A DNA stretch of 11,197 nt from DASYRX01 sp036003845. GTDB lineage: Bacteria > Gemmatimonadota > Gemmatimonadetes > Gemmatimonadales > Gemmatimonadaceae. The stretch lies in contig DASYRX010000191.1 of NCBI GenBank assembly GCA_036003845.1, positions 1-11,197 on the forward strand, in the 5' to 3' direction. This document shows positions 1 through 6,124 of the stretch, piece after piece. The notes beneath the pieces are model-generated. The model was not told the DNA's origin. It saw only the letters and a list, made by a program, of their open reading frames with translations, and ran no database searches. Within the stretch, counting starts at the first letter, position 1. Each line of letters begins with the position of its first letter. The position numbers and the translations under genes were made by a program.

Positions 1-192
1 AACGTCACGTTAGGCTTGCCGTTTCCACGAACCTCGCCGGATCATGGTACAGCGCTCGACATCGCGGGGCAGGGGAAGGCGGATCCGTCGAGCATGAAGG
101 CTGCAGTGCGCTTGTGTGCCGATATCGCACGTCGTATTCACGGGGTCAGACTCCACACCGGGGTCAGACTCCGCCATTCTGACGGAGTCTGA
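1..192 (+). CDS. pdxA: 4-hydroxythreonine-4-phosphate dehydrogenase PdxA, C-terminal end (5' truncated by window)
   Basis: This frame is open from base 1 to a TGA at 190-192 and has no start in the window. The 63 visible residues begin NVTLGLPFPRTSPDHGTALD and continue with IAGQGKADPSS. That is the characteristic PdxA C-terminus, including the conserved DHGTA-x-DIAG segment whose His is a metal ligand in the family. PdxA is a cytosolic dehydrogenase of the DXP-dependent pyridoxal phosphate pathway: it oxidises 4-phosphohydroxy-L-threonine, and the product decarboxylates to 3-amino-1-hydroxyacetone phosphate. PdxA-like sequence ends near codon 47 (...ADIARRIH). The last 16 codons (from base 142) are encoded by a repetitive palindrome and read GVRLHTGVRLRHSDGV. 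The native stop was therefore probably displaced when that element arrived. Family assignment is confident; the exact native C-terminus is inference. Confidence 0.88.
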   Translation, partial: NVTLGLPFPRTSPDHGTALDIAGQGKADPSSMKAAVRLCADIARRIHGVRLHTGVRLRHSDGV

Positions 193-213
193 CCCCGAGT
201 GGAGTCTGACCCC
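142..213. repeat. Nested palindrome of four 13-bp units (REP-like element)
   Basis: GGGGTCAGACTCC occurs directly at 142-154 and 160-172, and its reverse complement GGAGTCTGACCCC occurs at 184-196 and 201-213. The inner pair forms a 14-bp stem (160-173 with 183-196, 9-nt loop). The outer pair extends it by a further 15 bp (142-156 with 199-213), with only a small mismatch and bulge between the two. The whole block can fold as one hairpin of about 30 bp. It overlaps the last codons of pdxA and ends one base before the transporter ATG. The layout resembles REP/BIME elements mobilised by Y1-type transposases, but no transposase is in the window. Confidence 0.9.
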
Positions 214-1107
214 ATGCATCAGCACCACGCGCACGTGCATGCGCACGATGACCGTCTAGCCGTCGGTCGCCTTCGGCTCGCGCTCATCTTCACGGCCGCG
301 TTTCTGGTCGCGGAGGTCGTTGGTGGGCTCATCACGAATTCGCTCGCGCTCTTGGCCGACGCCGGTCACATGCTCACTGACGTCGGCGCGCTCGCGCTGT
401 CCCTCTTTGTCGCATGGTTCTCACGCCAGCCCGCGTCACCCGCCAAGACGTATGGCTATCTGCGCTGGGAGGTGCTCGCCGCGCTCATCAACGGCGCTGC
501 GCTGCTCGCCATCTCGGTGGCGATACTCTGGGAGGCGGCGACGCGCCTGCGCGCGCCGGAGCCTGTCTCCTCGGGATTGATGCTGGTCGTCGCGTTAGGT
601 GGTCTGGCTGTGAATGCCGCATCCGCGTGGGTATTGCATCCGGCGCACAGCCACTCACTCAACGCGCGCGGGGCTTATCTCCACGTGATCGGCGACTTGC
701 TCGGTTCGTTAGGCACCGTCGCCGCGGCGATCGTATTGCGCACGACCGGCTGGCTGCTCGCCGACCCCATCGCCTCGATCGTCGTCACGCTGCTCGTCAT
801 GCGTAGCGCGTGGCGGCTGGTGCGCGAGTCTGTAGACGTACTCCTCGAGGCCACGCCGGCGCACATCTCGCTCGGCGCCGTGCGCTCGCAGCTCGAGGCG
901 ATCCCCGGCATCGAAGGCGTGCACGATCTGCACGTCTGGACGGTTTCGTCCGGAATGGTGGCGATGAGTGCGCACGCTGTGGTGCAGGACCCGGACCAGC
1001 ATCAGAACGTCTTGGAGCGCGCCATTCAGACGATGCAACGTTTCGGCATCGCGCACGTCACGATGCAGATCGAACGTCAGGCGATTTGCAACGATTCGCA
1101 TCCTTAG
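214..1107 (+). CDS. Cation diffusion facilitator zinc efflux transporter (CzcD/ZitB/ZnT-like)
   Basis: This is a 297-residue inner-membrane antiporter predicted to export Zn2+ (possibly Co2+/Cd2+) in exchange for protons. Six hydrophobic segments are followed by a cytosolic metal-binding C-terminal domain from about residue 212. The transport site shows as HxxxD in TM2 (H52, D56) and HxxxD in TM5 (H157, D161), the 2-His/2-Asp set typical of zinc-selective members. The N-terminus is His-rich (six His in residues 2-11), and the loop before TM5 is also His-rich (142-147). The C-terminal GVHDLHVW segment and H254 fit the family's regulatory zinc sites. I chose ATG 214: the in-frame GTG at 199 would add five residues encoded only by the preceding palindrome. 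The likely ribosome binding site, GGAG at 201-204, lies inside that palindrome. No metal-sensing operator was recognised. Confidence 0.92.
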   Translation: MHQHHAHVHAHDDRLAVGRLRLALIFTAAFLVAEVVGGLITNSLALLADAGHMLTDVGALALSLFVAWFSRQPASPAKTYGYLRWEVLAALINGAALLAISVAILWEAATRLRAPEPVSSGLMLVVALGGLAVNAASAWVLHPAHSHSLNARGAYLHVIGDLLGSLGTVAAAIVLRTTGWLLADPIASIVVTLLVMRSAWRLVRESVDVLLEATPAHISLGAVRSQLEAIPGIEGVHDLHVWTVSSGMVAMSAHAVVQDPDQHQNVLERAIQTMQRFGIAHVTMQIERQAICNDSHP

Positions 1108-1127
1108 TTAGCCCGATCTAACGCTCG

Positions 1128-1173
1128 AAAGCTGCTCTCAGCCGTCGGCTGGCGGCCGATAGCTGACAGCTTT
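1128..1173 (+). terminator. Stem-loop downstream of the zinc transporter, possible terminator
   Basis: AAAGCTG (1128-1134) pairs with CAGCTTT (1167-1173). Inside it, TCAGC (1138-1142) pairs with GCTGA (1162-1166), and GTCGGC (1144-1149) pairs with GCCGAT (1155-1160) around a 5-nt loop. The only flaws are a 3-nt bulge and one mismatch. The T run after it is short (TTTAGTT), so termination is plausible but not certain; it could instead be a dispersed intergenic palindrome. Confidence 0.45.
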
Positions 1174-1182
1174 AGTTGAGCC

Positions 1183-1198
1183 TGAGACGAATGTCTCA
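1183..1198. promoter_or_regulatory. Small perfect inverted repeat in the gap before the pilus operon
   Basis: TGAGAC (1183-1188) and GTCTCA (1193-1198) form a perfect 6-bp dyad around GAAT. It lies about 85-100 nt upstream of the next gene. It could be an operator or a minor hairpin. No convincing -35/-10 pair was found around it, so a role is speculative. Confidence 0.25.
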
Positions 1199-1281
1199 CC
1201 GGGCGTGCGACATCTATCACATCGTTTCGGGGCAGTGGGTGCGAACGTCTTGTGCTTGCGAAATCACCGCGACGCACGCGC

Positions 1282-1755
1282 ATGCACCAGCTGCTCAACA
1301 ACGATTACCGCATCGAAAAGCGACGACTCCCCGTTGCGGTGACGCTCATGAGCGGCACGCGACTGGACGGCGAGCTGTTCGTCCAAGCGAGCAGTCATTA
1401 TCACGGTGAATTGGAAGACGCGCCCGAAGTGCTGAACGCGGACGATTTATTCTTTCCGCTCGCACTGCGAAATGGCGACACCGTCCTCGTCGCAAAAGAA
1501 AACGTGCGATCCGTTGCCGTCGCTCGGCGCGATGTGCATGAAGACGAAGCGCTCGGCATTCCAACTCGAGTGGAAGTCTCATTGCGCGACGGCGAGCGAC
1601 TGAATGGCAGTTTGATAATCGAGCCAGTGAACGGCCGTAGCCGCGTGCTTGACTTTCTCAATCGTCGACAGGAGCGCTTTCTGCCATTGTTCGGTCGCGA
1701 ATCAGTTCTGCTGATCAACCGCACGCTCCTCGAGCGCGTGCGCCCGGTCACGTGA
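1282..1755 (+). CDS. Unrecognised protein with two tandem beta-rich repeats, coupled to pilT-like gene
   Basis: This is a 157-residue protein of unknown family. It is an internal duplication. Residues 15-78 and 94-153 both follow the pattern V-x-V-x-L-x-x-G-x-R-L-x-G-x-L, then a variable stretch, then FFPL/FLPL, then VLV/VLL and a final RSV/ERV. This suggests two copies of a small beta-barrel-like domain of about 60 residues. There is no signal peptide or membrane segment, so it should be cytosolic. Its TGA (1753-1755) shares its A with the ATG of the PilT-like gene, so the two are almost certainly co-translated, and a role with that ATPase is inferred from context only. ATG 1282 is preferred. 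A GTG at 1252 would add ten residues (MLAKSPRRTR); neither start has a strong ribosome binding site. Confidence 0.75.
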   Translation: MHQLLNNDYRIEKRRLPVAVTLMSGTRLDGELFVQASSHYHGELEDAPEVLNADDLFFPLALRNGDTVLVAKENVRSVAVARRDVHEDEALGIPTRVEVSLRDGERLNGSLIIEPVNGRSRVLDFLNRRQERFLPLFGRESVLLINRTLLERVRPVT

Positions 1756-3362
1756 TGTCTCAGCTCGATCGCCTGCTCGAGGTGATGCGTGACGCGCGTG
1801 GAGAAGTGCTCACGCTACGCGCCGACGACGTCGCCCATGTTCTTCGCCACGGTTCGGAGCAGCCGATGACGAAGCAGCCGCTCACGCGCGCTCAGGTCCT
1901 TAGCCTCGTGCGCGAAAAGGCGCCGTCCACGTTGCACGCCGAGCTGCAGGCTGGACACCCCGTCGCGTTCCAGTTCGACGGCCCCGGCGGACGCTATGAA
2001 GTGGACGCACGCATCAGCGACGCAGCATGCGAAGCGCGCATCAAGACTCTGAGCCCTCAGGCGCACTCGCCTAACGGGGCTGCGCCGCGGCCCGCGGATC
2101 CCGCTCGCAAGACCGCCATCGACGCGCTCCTGACGACCATGATTCAACGGCGCGCGTCCGACCTGCATCTGCGCAGCGGCGTCCAGCCGCTCGTGCGCAT
2201 CGACGGTCAGCTCGTTTCGCTGGATGGTCAGCAGACGTTAGGCGTCGATGTGATTCGCGACATGCTGCACGCGATCATGGGCCCGCACGCACAGCAGGAA
2301 TTCGCGCGCACGCACGACGCGGACTTCGCCTACGAGATTGCTGGGCTCGCGCGCTTCCGCGGCAATGCCTTCGTCGATCGTCACGGGCCGGCGGCTGTCT
2401 TCCGCGCCATTCCATCCAAGATCGTCACGGCCGAAGAGCTAGGGTTGTCGAGCGAGCTTCAGGCGCTGTGTCAGCTGACAAAAGGTTTGGTGCTCGTCAC
2501 CGGGCCAACCGGATCAGGAAAGTCCACGACGCTCTGCGCGCTGATCGATCTGGTCAATCGTACTCGGCACGATCACATCGTCACGATCGAAGACCCGATC
2601 GAATTCGTGCACGAGCGCAAGGGCTGCCTCGTGACGCAGCGGCAGGTCGGGCTCCATACCGGATCGTTCAAGCACGCGCTGCGCGCGGCGCTGCGTGAGG
2701 ACCCCGACGTGGTGCTTGTTGGCGAGCTGCGCGATCTCGAAACGATGGCAATCGCGATCGAGACCGCTGAAACGGGGCACCTCGTCTTCGGTACGCTGCA
2801 CACATCGACCGCGGCGAGCACGATCGATCGCATCATCGATCAATTCCCGAGCGATAGACAGGCGCAGGTGCGCGTGATGCTGTCGGAGTCGGTGAAGGGC
2901 GTCATCTCGCAGGTGCTCTGCCGCAAGATCGGCGGCGGGCGCGTTGCCGCCATGGAAGTCCTGCTCTCGACGCCGGCGCTCTCGAACCTGATTCGCGAAG
3001 CGAAGACGTTTCAGATCCCGTCTGTCATGCAGACGTCTCGCAAGTTGGGCATGGTCACGCTCAACGACGCATTGCTCGAGCTGGTGGACAAGGGTCAGAT
3101 CGAAGTGCGTGAAGCCTATCTTCGCGCTACGGACAAGAACGCGATCGTCCAAGGGCTGTTGTCACGCGGTCACGACGCATCCTTTGCCGACGCAGCGCAT
3201 TCGAGTGGGGGCGGCAACGCCAGCGGCGCAGGCGGTGCGAGCCCCGCACCTGGTCGCGGAGCTCCAATGTCGCGGCCCAATGCCGCCTCACCACAGCGAG
3301 CAGCCGGCATCGGTGGCACGCCCCAGCGCCCAGCTCCAACTGGTGGCTCAGGTCGCCGCTAG
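1755..3362 (+). CDS. PilT-family type IV pilus retraction ATPase with extended N- and C-termini
   Basis: This 535-residue protein is longer than ordinary PilT (about 340-380). Its core drives pilus disassembly: a PilT-type N-domain from about residue 120 (RRASDLHLRSGVQPLVRIDG), Walker A GPTGSGKST (250-258), Walker B region DVVLVGELRD (318-327) with E324, and the His box GHLVFGTLHT (341-350). It is followed by the PilT-like arm MEVLLSTPALSNLIREAKT. Residues 1-90 look like a second, degenerate copy of the N-domain. Residues 473-535 are a low-complexity Gly/Ala/Pro/Ser/Arg tail. ATG 1755 overlaps the upstream stop by one base; a GTG at 1752 would add one residue. No other pilus gene is visible, so PilT rather than PilU is not decided. 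The ATPase family is certain; which pilus process it serves is inference. Confidence 0.9.
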   Translation: MSQLDRLLEVMRDARGEVLTLRADDVAHVLRHGSEQPMTKQPLTRAQVLSLVREKAPSTLHAELQAGHPVAFQFDGPGGRYEVDARISDAACEARIKTLSPQAHSPNGAAPRPADPARKTAIDALLTTMIQRRASDLHLRSGVQPLVRIDGQLVSLDGQQTLGVDVIRDMLHAIMGPHAQQEFARTHDADFAYEIAGLARFRGNAFVDRHGPAAVFRAIPSKIVTAEELGLSSELQALCQLTKGLVLVTGPTGSGKSTTLCALIDLVNRTRHDHIVTIEDPIEFVHERKGCLVTQRQVGLHTGSFKHALRAALREDPDVVLVGELRDLETMAIAIETAETGHLVFGTLHTSTAASTIDRIIDQFPSDRQAQVRVMLSESVKGVISQVLCRKIGGGRVAAMEVLLSTPALSNLIREAKTFQIPSVMQTSRKLGMVTLNDALLELVDKGQIEVREAYLRATDKNAIVQGLLSRGHDASFADAAHSSGGGNASGAGGASPAPGRGAPMSRPNAASPQRAAGIGGTPQRPAPTGGSGRR

Positions 3363-3400
3363 GCCGTCCTTCGCGTTAGGCAGTAACAACAACAGCTTTA

Positions 3401-3497
3401 CCACAGAGAACACAGAGAACGCCGAGAAAGGCGTTTCCATTCTTTGTTTTCGCTTGTTGGTTCGCGCTCTCCTCTGTGTTCTCTGCGTTCTCTGTGG
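3401..3497. repeat. CACAGAG-type imperfect inverted repeat
   Basis: The left arm 3401-3426 (CCACAGAGAACACAGAGAAC followed by GCCGAG) matches the reverse complement of the right arm 3472-3497 at 23 of 26 positions. About 45 nt of loop separates them. Each arm is itself built of a 9-nt CACAGAGAA-like unit. Similar CACAGAG repeats are scattered between genes in many soil bacteria. Here the element sits between the convergent pilT-like and small minus-strand genes. It has no coding role that I can see. Confidence 0.85.
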
Positions 3498-3528
3498 TTC
3501 AATGCTCTTATCAGATGCAGTAAAAGAA

Positions 3529-3558
3529 AACGGCAGGGCCACCCGGGGCCCTGCCGTT
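3529..3558 (-). terminator. Strong intrinsic terminator on the minus strand
   Basis: AACGGCAGGGCC (3529-3540) and GGCCCTGCCGTT (3547-3558) form a perfect 12-bp GC-rich stem with a 6-nt loop. Read on the minus strand, it is followed at once by TTTTCTTTTA (3530 downward), a good U tract. It lies 27 nt past the stop of the 64-residue minus-strand gene, which it should terminate. On the plus strand the following bases are not T-rich, so it is at best weak for the pilT-like operon. Confidence 0.85.
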
Positions 3559-3584
3559 CAGGTTTAGTTAGAGAGCAACGCTGC

Positions 3585-3779
3585 CTAACTGTTTACCACC
3601 TCGCTGCCGGAGCCCGCATCCTCGACGTCCACGTCATCGGCATCGCCACGTCGGCGTGAATACTCAGGGCGCGTACTGTAACCGTAACCATCCAATACTT
3701 CGCCCCCGCGCATGTAGTCGTGCCCGTAGCCGCGGCCGTGGGGATATGAATCCCTGGCGGGCTCCTGCTGCTGGTGCAT
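3585..3779 (-). CDS. Small Gly/Tyr/Asp-rich protein of unknown function
   Basis: This 64-residue protein matches no family I know. The middle is Gly/Tyr/Arg-rich (RGYGHDYMRGG, DGYGYSTRPEYSRRR) and the C-terminus is acidic (GDADDVDVEDAGSGSE). It should be disordered, with no signal peptide or membrane segment. The case for a real gene rests on its signals. A near-perfect Shine-Dalgarno GGAGGTG (3790-3784) sits 4 nt before ATG 3779 (6 nt counted from GGAGG), and the strong intrinsic terminator follows 27 nt after the TAG. It is a monocistronic unit, divergent from typA and sharing a gap of about 100 bp with it. The stop TAG lies inside an AGTTAGGC word. Function is unknown; an RNA-binding or condensate-type role suggested by the RGY-rich patches would be speculation. 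Confidence 0.72.
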   Translation of the reverse strand: MHQQQEPARDSYPHGRGYGHDYMRGGEVLDGYGYSTRPEYSRRRGDADDVDVEDAGSGSEVVNS

Positions 3780-3841
3780 GGGACACCTCCGGGATGAGTG
3801 GCATTGCTACGGTGCATTGGGAAACTGTGAGATGCAAGTGC

Positions 3842-3870
3842 TTGGACGCGTGCCCGGCTTTGTCTACATT
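3842..3870 (+). promoter_or_regulatory. Candidate typA promoter, possibly giving a leaderless message
   Basis: TTGGAC (3842-3847) and TACATT (3865-3870) are separated by 17 bp. The -10 matches TATAAT at four of six positions and the -35 matches at three. Transcription would begin near 3877, within a few bases of ATG 3879, and no Shine-Dalgarno precedes that ATG. This is a weak sequence match supported only by position. Confidence 0.35.
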
Positions 3871-3878
3871 TGGCGGCT

Positions 3879-5720
3879 ATGCAAATCCGGAACATTGCCA
3901 TCATTGCCCACGTCGATCATGGCAAAACAACGCTTGTGGACAAAATGCTCCGGCAAGCTGGTGCTTTTCGCGACAACCAGGTTGTACAGGAACGCGTGAT
4001 GGATTCCAGCCCGCTCGAGCGTGAGCGGGGCATCACAATCCTCGCGAAAAACACTGCGGTTACGTGGCGCGATGTCAAAATCAACATCGTCGATACGCCC
4101 GGGCACGCTGATTTCGGCGGTGAAGTCGAACGCATTCTGCGCATGGTCGATGGCGTGCTCTTGGTTGTCGACGCGTTTGACGGACCCATGCCGCAGACGC
4201 GATTCGTGCTGCGTAAAGCACTCGAGCTGGACCGAGTGCCGATCGTCGTCATCAATAAGATCGATCGGCCTGGATCGGATCCTCTGCGCGTGCATGACGA
4301 AGTACTCGATCTGTTAATCGAGCTCGAGGCGGAACCATCAATCCTGGACGCGCCGTTCCTTTATGCATCCGCAAGGGAAGGGACTGCCACGCGTGATATA
4401 GATGTCGTGTCGAGTGATCTCGTGCCGCTATTTGAGGCGATTGTAGATCACGTCCCTCCGCCGCCTAGCGACATCGACGGTCCGTTTCAAATGCTCGTCT
4501 CAACGGTGGACCATTCGCCGTACCTCGGCCGGCTTGCAATTGGTCGCGTAGAACGCGGCGCTGTTGATGTCGGCATGAACATCGCGCTCTTGCCACTCGA
4601 CCCAGCACTCCCGGAGGAGACGGCCCGCGTAACGAAGCTGTACACACATCAAGGGCTCGACCGTGTGGAAGTGCAGCGTTCAACGGTCGGTGACATCGTG
4701 GCGCTCGCCGGACTAGAGGGTGTCGAGATCGGATCGACGCTGGCGCACCTGGATTATCGCGAACGTCTCGCGGGCATCGCCGTCGAAGAGCCGACGATCT
4801 CCGTCGACATCCTCGTCAACAATTCGCCGTTCGCGGGGAGAGACGGCAAGTACGTCACATCGCGGCAGGTGCGTGAGCGCTTATATCGCGAGTTGGAGCG
4901 CAACGTCGCCCTGCGCGTCGAAGACACCGAAGCAACAGATGCATGGACCGTATCAGGCCGCGGTGAATTGCATCTTTCCATTCTGATGGAAACGATGCGA
5001 CGCGAGAGTTACGAGTTTCAGGTCTCGCGCCCGCGCGTGATCACGCGCACAGGGCCTAACGGGGAACGTCTCGAGCCATACGAAGAGTTGCTCATCGACG
5101 TCCCCGAAGATTACCTCGGCGTCGTCATCGAAAAGCTGGGGACCCGTCGCGCCGAAATGCTCGAGATGAAACATCCAGGGCAGGGCTTGGTGCGACTGCG
5201 GTATCGCATTCCGGCCCGTGGATTATTCGGCTTTCGCAGCGAGTTTCTTACCGATACACGGGGGACGGGAATTATTCATCACCGCTTCCTCGATTACGGG
5301 GGTTGGGCTGGTCCTCTCGAGGGGCGCACGCGTGGCGTGCTCGTCTCAATGGAGGCCGGCACCGTCGTTGCATACGCGCTGTTCAATCTCAAGGAGCGGG
5401 CGACATTTTTCGTTGATCCTGGCACCCCTGTATACGAAGGGATGATCGTCGGCGAAAACGCGCGCCCTGGGGATATGGATGTGAATCCCACGAAGGAAAA
5501 GAAGCTCACCAACATGCGCACGAAGTCGAGCGACGAGAACATCCAGCTGGAGCCGCCCCGGGTGTTGACGCTGGAAGGCGCCCTGGAGTATATCGAGGAC
5601 GACGAGTTGATCGAGGTGACGCCGCGCGCAATTCGTTTGCGCAAGCGACTTCTCGGTACAATCGATCGCAGGAAGCTATCGCGCGACACGAAGCGCGATC
5701 GCCAGGCAGCTTCGCTCTAG
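3879..5720 (+). CDS. typA: Ribosome-associated translational GTPase TypA/BipA
   Basis: This is a 613-residue, full-length TypA/BipA, a translation-factor GTPase that binds the ribosome near the EF-G site. It assists 50S assembly and growth under stress or low temperature. All G motifs are present: G1 AHVDHGKTT (10-18), G2 RGITI (50-54), G3 DTPGHADF (72-79), G4 NKID (126-129) and G5 SA (164-165). The EF-G-like domains II, III and V and the TypA-specific C-terminal domain follow without a break (SEFLTDTRGTGIIHHRF, then TNMRTKSSDENIQLEPPR). I chose ATG 3879 because MQIRNIAIIAHVDHGKTT is the family's usual start; an in-frame TTG at 3870 would add three residues. A gene for a very acidic protein begins 18 nt downstream and is probably co-transcribed. 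Confidence 0.96.
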   Translation: MQIRNIAIIAHVDHGKTTLVDKMLRQAGAFRDNQVVQERVMDSSPLERERGITILAKNTAVTWRDVKINIVDTPGHADFGGEVERILRMVDGVLLVVDAFDGPMPQTRFVLRKALELDRVPIVVINKIDRPGSDPLRVHDEVLDLLIELEAEPSILDAPFLYASAREGTATRDIDVVSSDLVPLFEAIVDHVPPPPSDIDGPFQMLVSTVDHSPYLGRLAIGRVERGAVDVGMNIALLPLDPALPEETARVTKLYTHQGLDRVEVQRSTVGDIVALAGLEGVEIGSTLAHLDYRERLAGIAVEEPTISVDILVNNSPFAGRDGKYVTSRQVRERLYRELERNVALRVEDTEATDAWTVSGRGELHLSILMETMRRESYEFQVSRPRVITRTGPNGERLEPYEELLIDVPEDYLGVVIEKLGTRRAEMLEMKHPGQGLVRLRYRIPARGLFGFRSEFLTDTRGTGIIHHRFLDYGGWAGPLEGRTRGVLVSMEAGTVVAYALFNLKERATFFVDPGTPVYEGMIVGENARPGDMDVNPTKEKKLTNMRTKSSDENIQLEPPRVLTLEGALEYIEDDELIEVTPRAIRLRKRLLGTIDRRKLSRDTKRDRQAASL

Positions 5721-5738
5721 CCTAACGGGAGAAATCGC

Positions 5739-6107
5739 ATGTGGGACGAGATCGGACCGTCGGAATCGCGAGCCATTCCTGAATGGCTCGCCAATTCGCC
5801 GGTGTTTTCGATGCGCGACGACGATGACGAAGACGACGTCGACGAGGAGGACGAAGACGACGACGACGATGACGATCTAGGCGAGAGCGATTTCGATGAT
5901 GAGTTCGACGATCCGGAAGACCTCGAGTTCGAGGATGACGATGATGAGGACGAAGAAGGCGACGACGAGGATGACGAAGACGAAGACGACGAGCTCGAGG
6001 AAGACGACCTGGACGAGTTCGACGACGAACTAGTCGACCTGGACGACGAGTACGACGAAGCCGACGAAGACGAGCCGCCCAAGCCCGGCCGCGAGGACGA
6101 CGAGTAG
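5739..6107 (+). CDS. Hyperacidic Asp/Glu-rich protein, unknown function
   Basis: In this 122-residue protein I count 76 Asp+Glu (62%) against four Lys/Arg, giving a net charge near -72. Only the first 25 residues (MWDEIGPSESRAIPEWLANS then PVFSM) and the last dozen have ordinary composition; the middle is a disordered polyacidic tract. It has a good ribosome binding site, GGGAG at 5727-5731, 7 nt before ATG 5739. It starts 18 nt after the typA stop, so the two are likely one operon. Aromatic residues (F, Y, W) and Leu recur within the acidic tract. A histone-mimic, ribosome-associated chaperone or cation-buffering role is conceivable but unsupported. The reverse strand is Ser-rich only because GAC/GAG reads as GTC/CTC there. 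That the gene is real is fairly sure; its function is not. Confidence 0.8.
   Translation: MWDEIGPSESRAIPEWLANSPVFSMRDDDDEDDVDEEDEDDDDDDDLGESDFDDEFDDPEDLEFEDDDDEDEEGDDEDDEDEDDELEEDDLDEFDDELVDLDDEYDEADEDEPPKPGREDDE
5768..5791. repeat. Perfect 11-bp palindrome with 2-nt spacer in the acidic-protein gene
   Basis: GCGAGCCATTC (5768-5778) and GAATGGCTCGC (5781-5791) are exact reverse complements separated by only CT. Flanking GAAT (5763-5766) and ATTC (5794-5797) extend the dyad across a small internal mismatch. It encodes roughly residues 10-18 and lies about 30-50 nt past the start codon. It could be an operator half-site pair or a messenger hairpin. A 2-nt loop is too tight for the last base pairs to close in RNA, so DNA-level recognition is also plausible. 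Confidence 0.8.
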
Positions 6108-6124
6108 CCGCTCACTCTATTTAA

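Noticed and set aside
142..213. Possible CRISPR-like repeats
   Set aside because: Only four 13-nt units, two of them inverted, with 5-11 nt between units; this is a palindrome, not a repeat-spacer array.
10..246. 78-residue reading frame on the minus strand
   Set aside because: It runs antisense to the recognisable PdxA C-terminus and through the palindrome; no ribosome binding site or family likeness.
2514..3152. 212-residue minus-strand frame
   Set aside because: Antisense to the ATPase core, composition fits a shadow of GC-biased codons, no recognisable domain.
3348..3542. 64-residue minus-strand frame with PQRTQRTQR
   Set aside because: Produced by the CACAGAG repeat itself; this peptide is a familiar artefact of such repeats.
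3801..3819. Direct repeat GCATTG at 3801-3806 and 3814-3819 between the divergent genes
   Set aside because: Only six bases; could be an operator pair but chance is a sufficient explanation.
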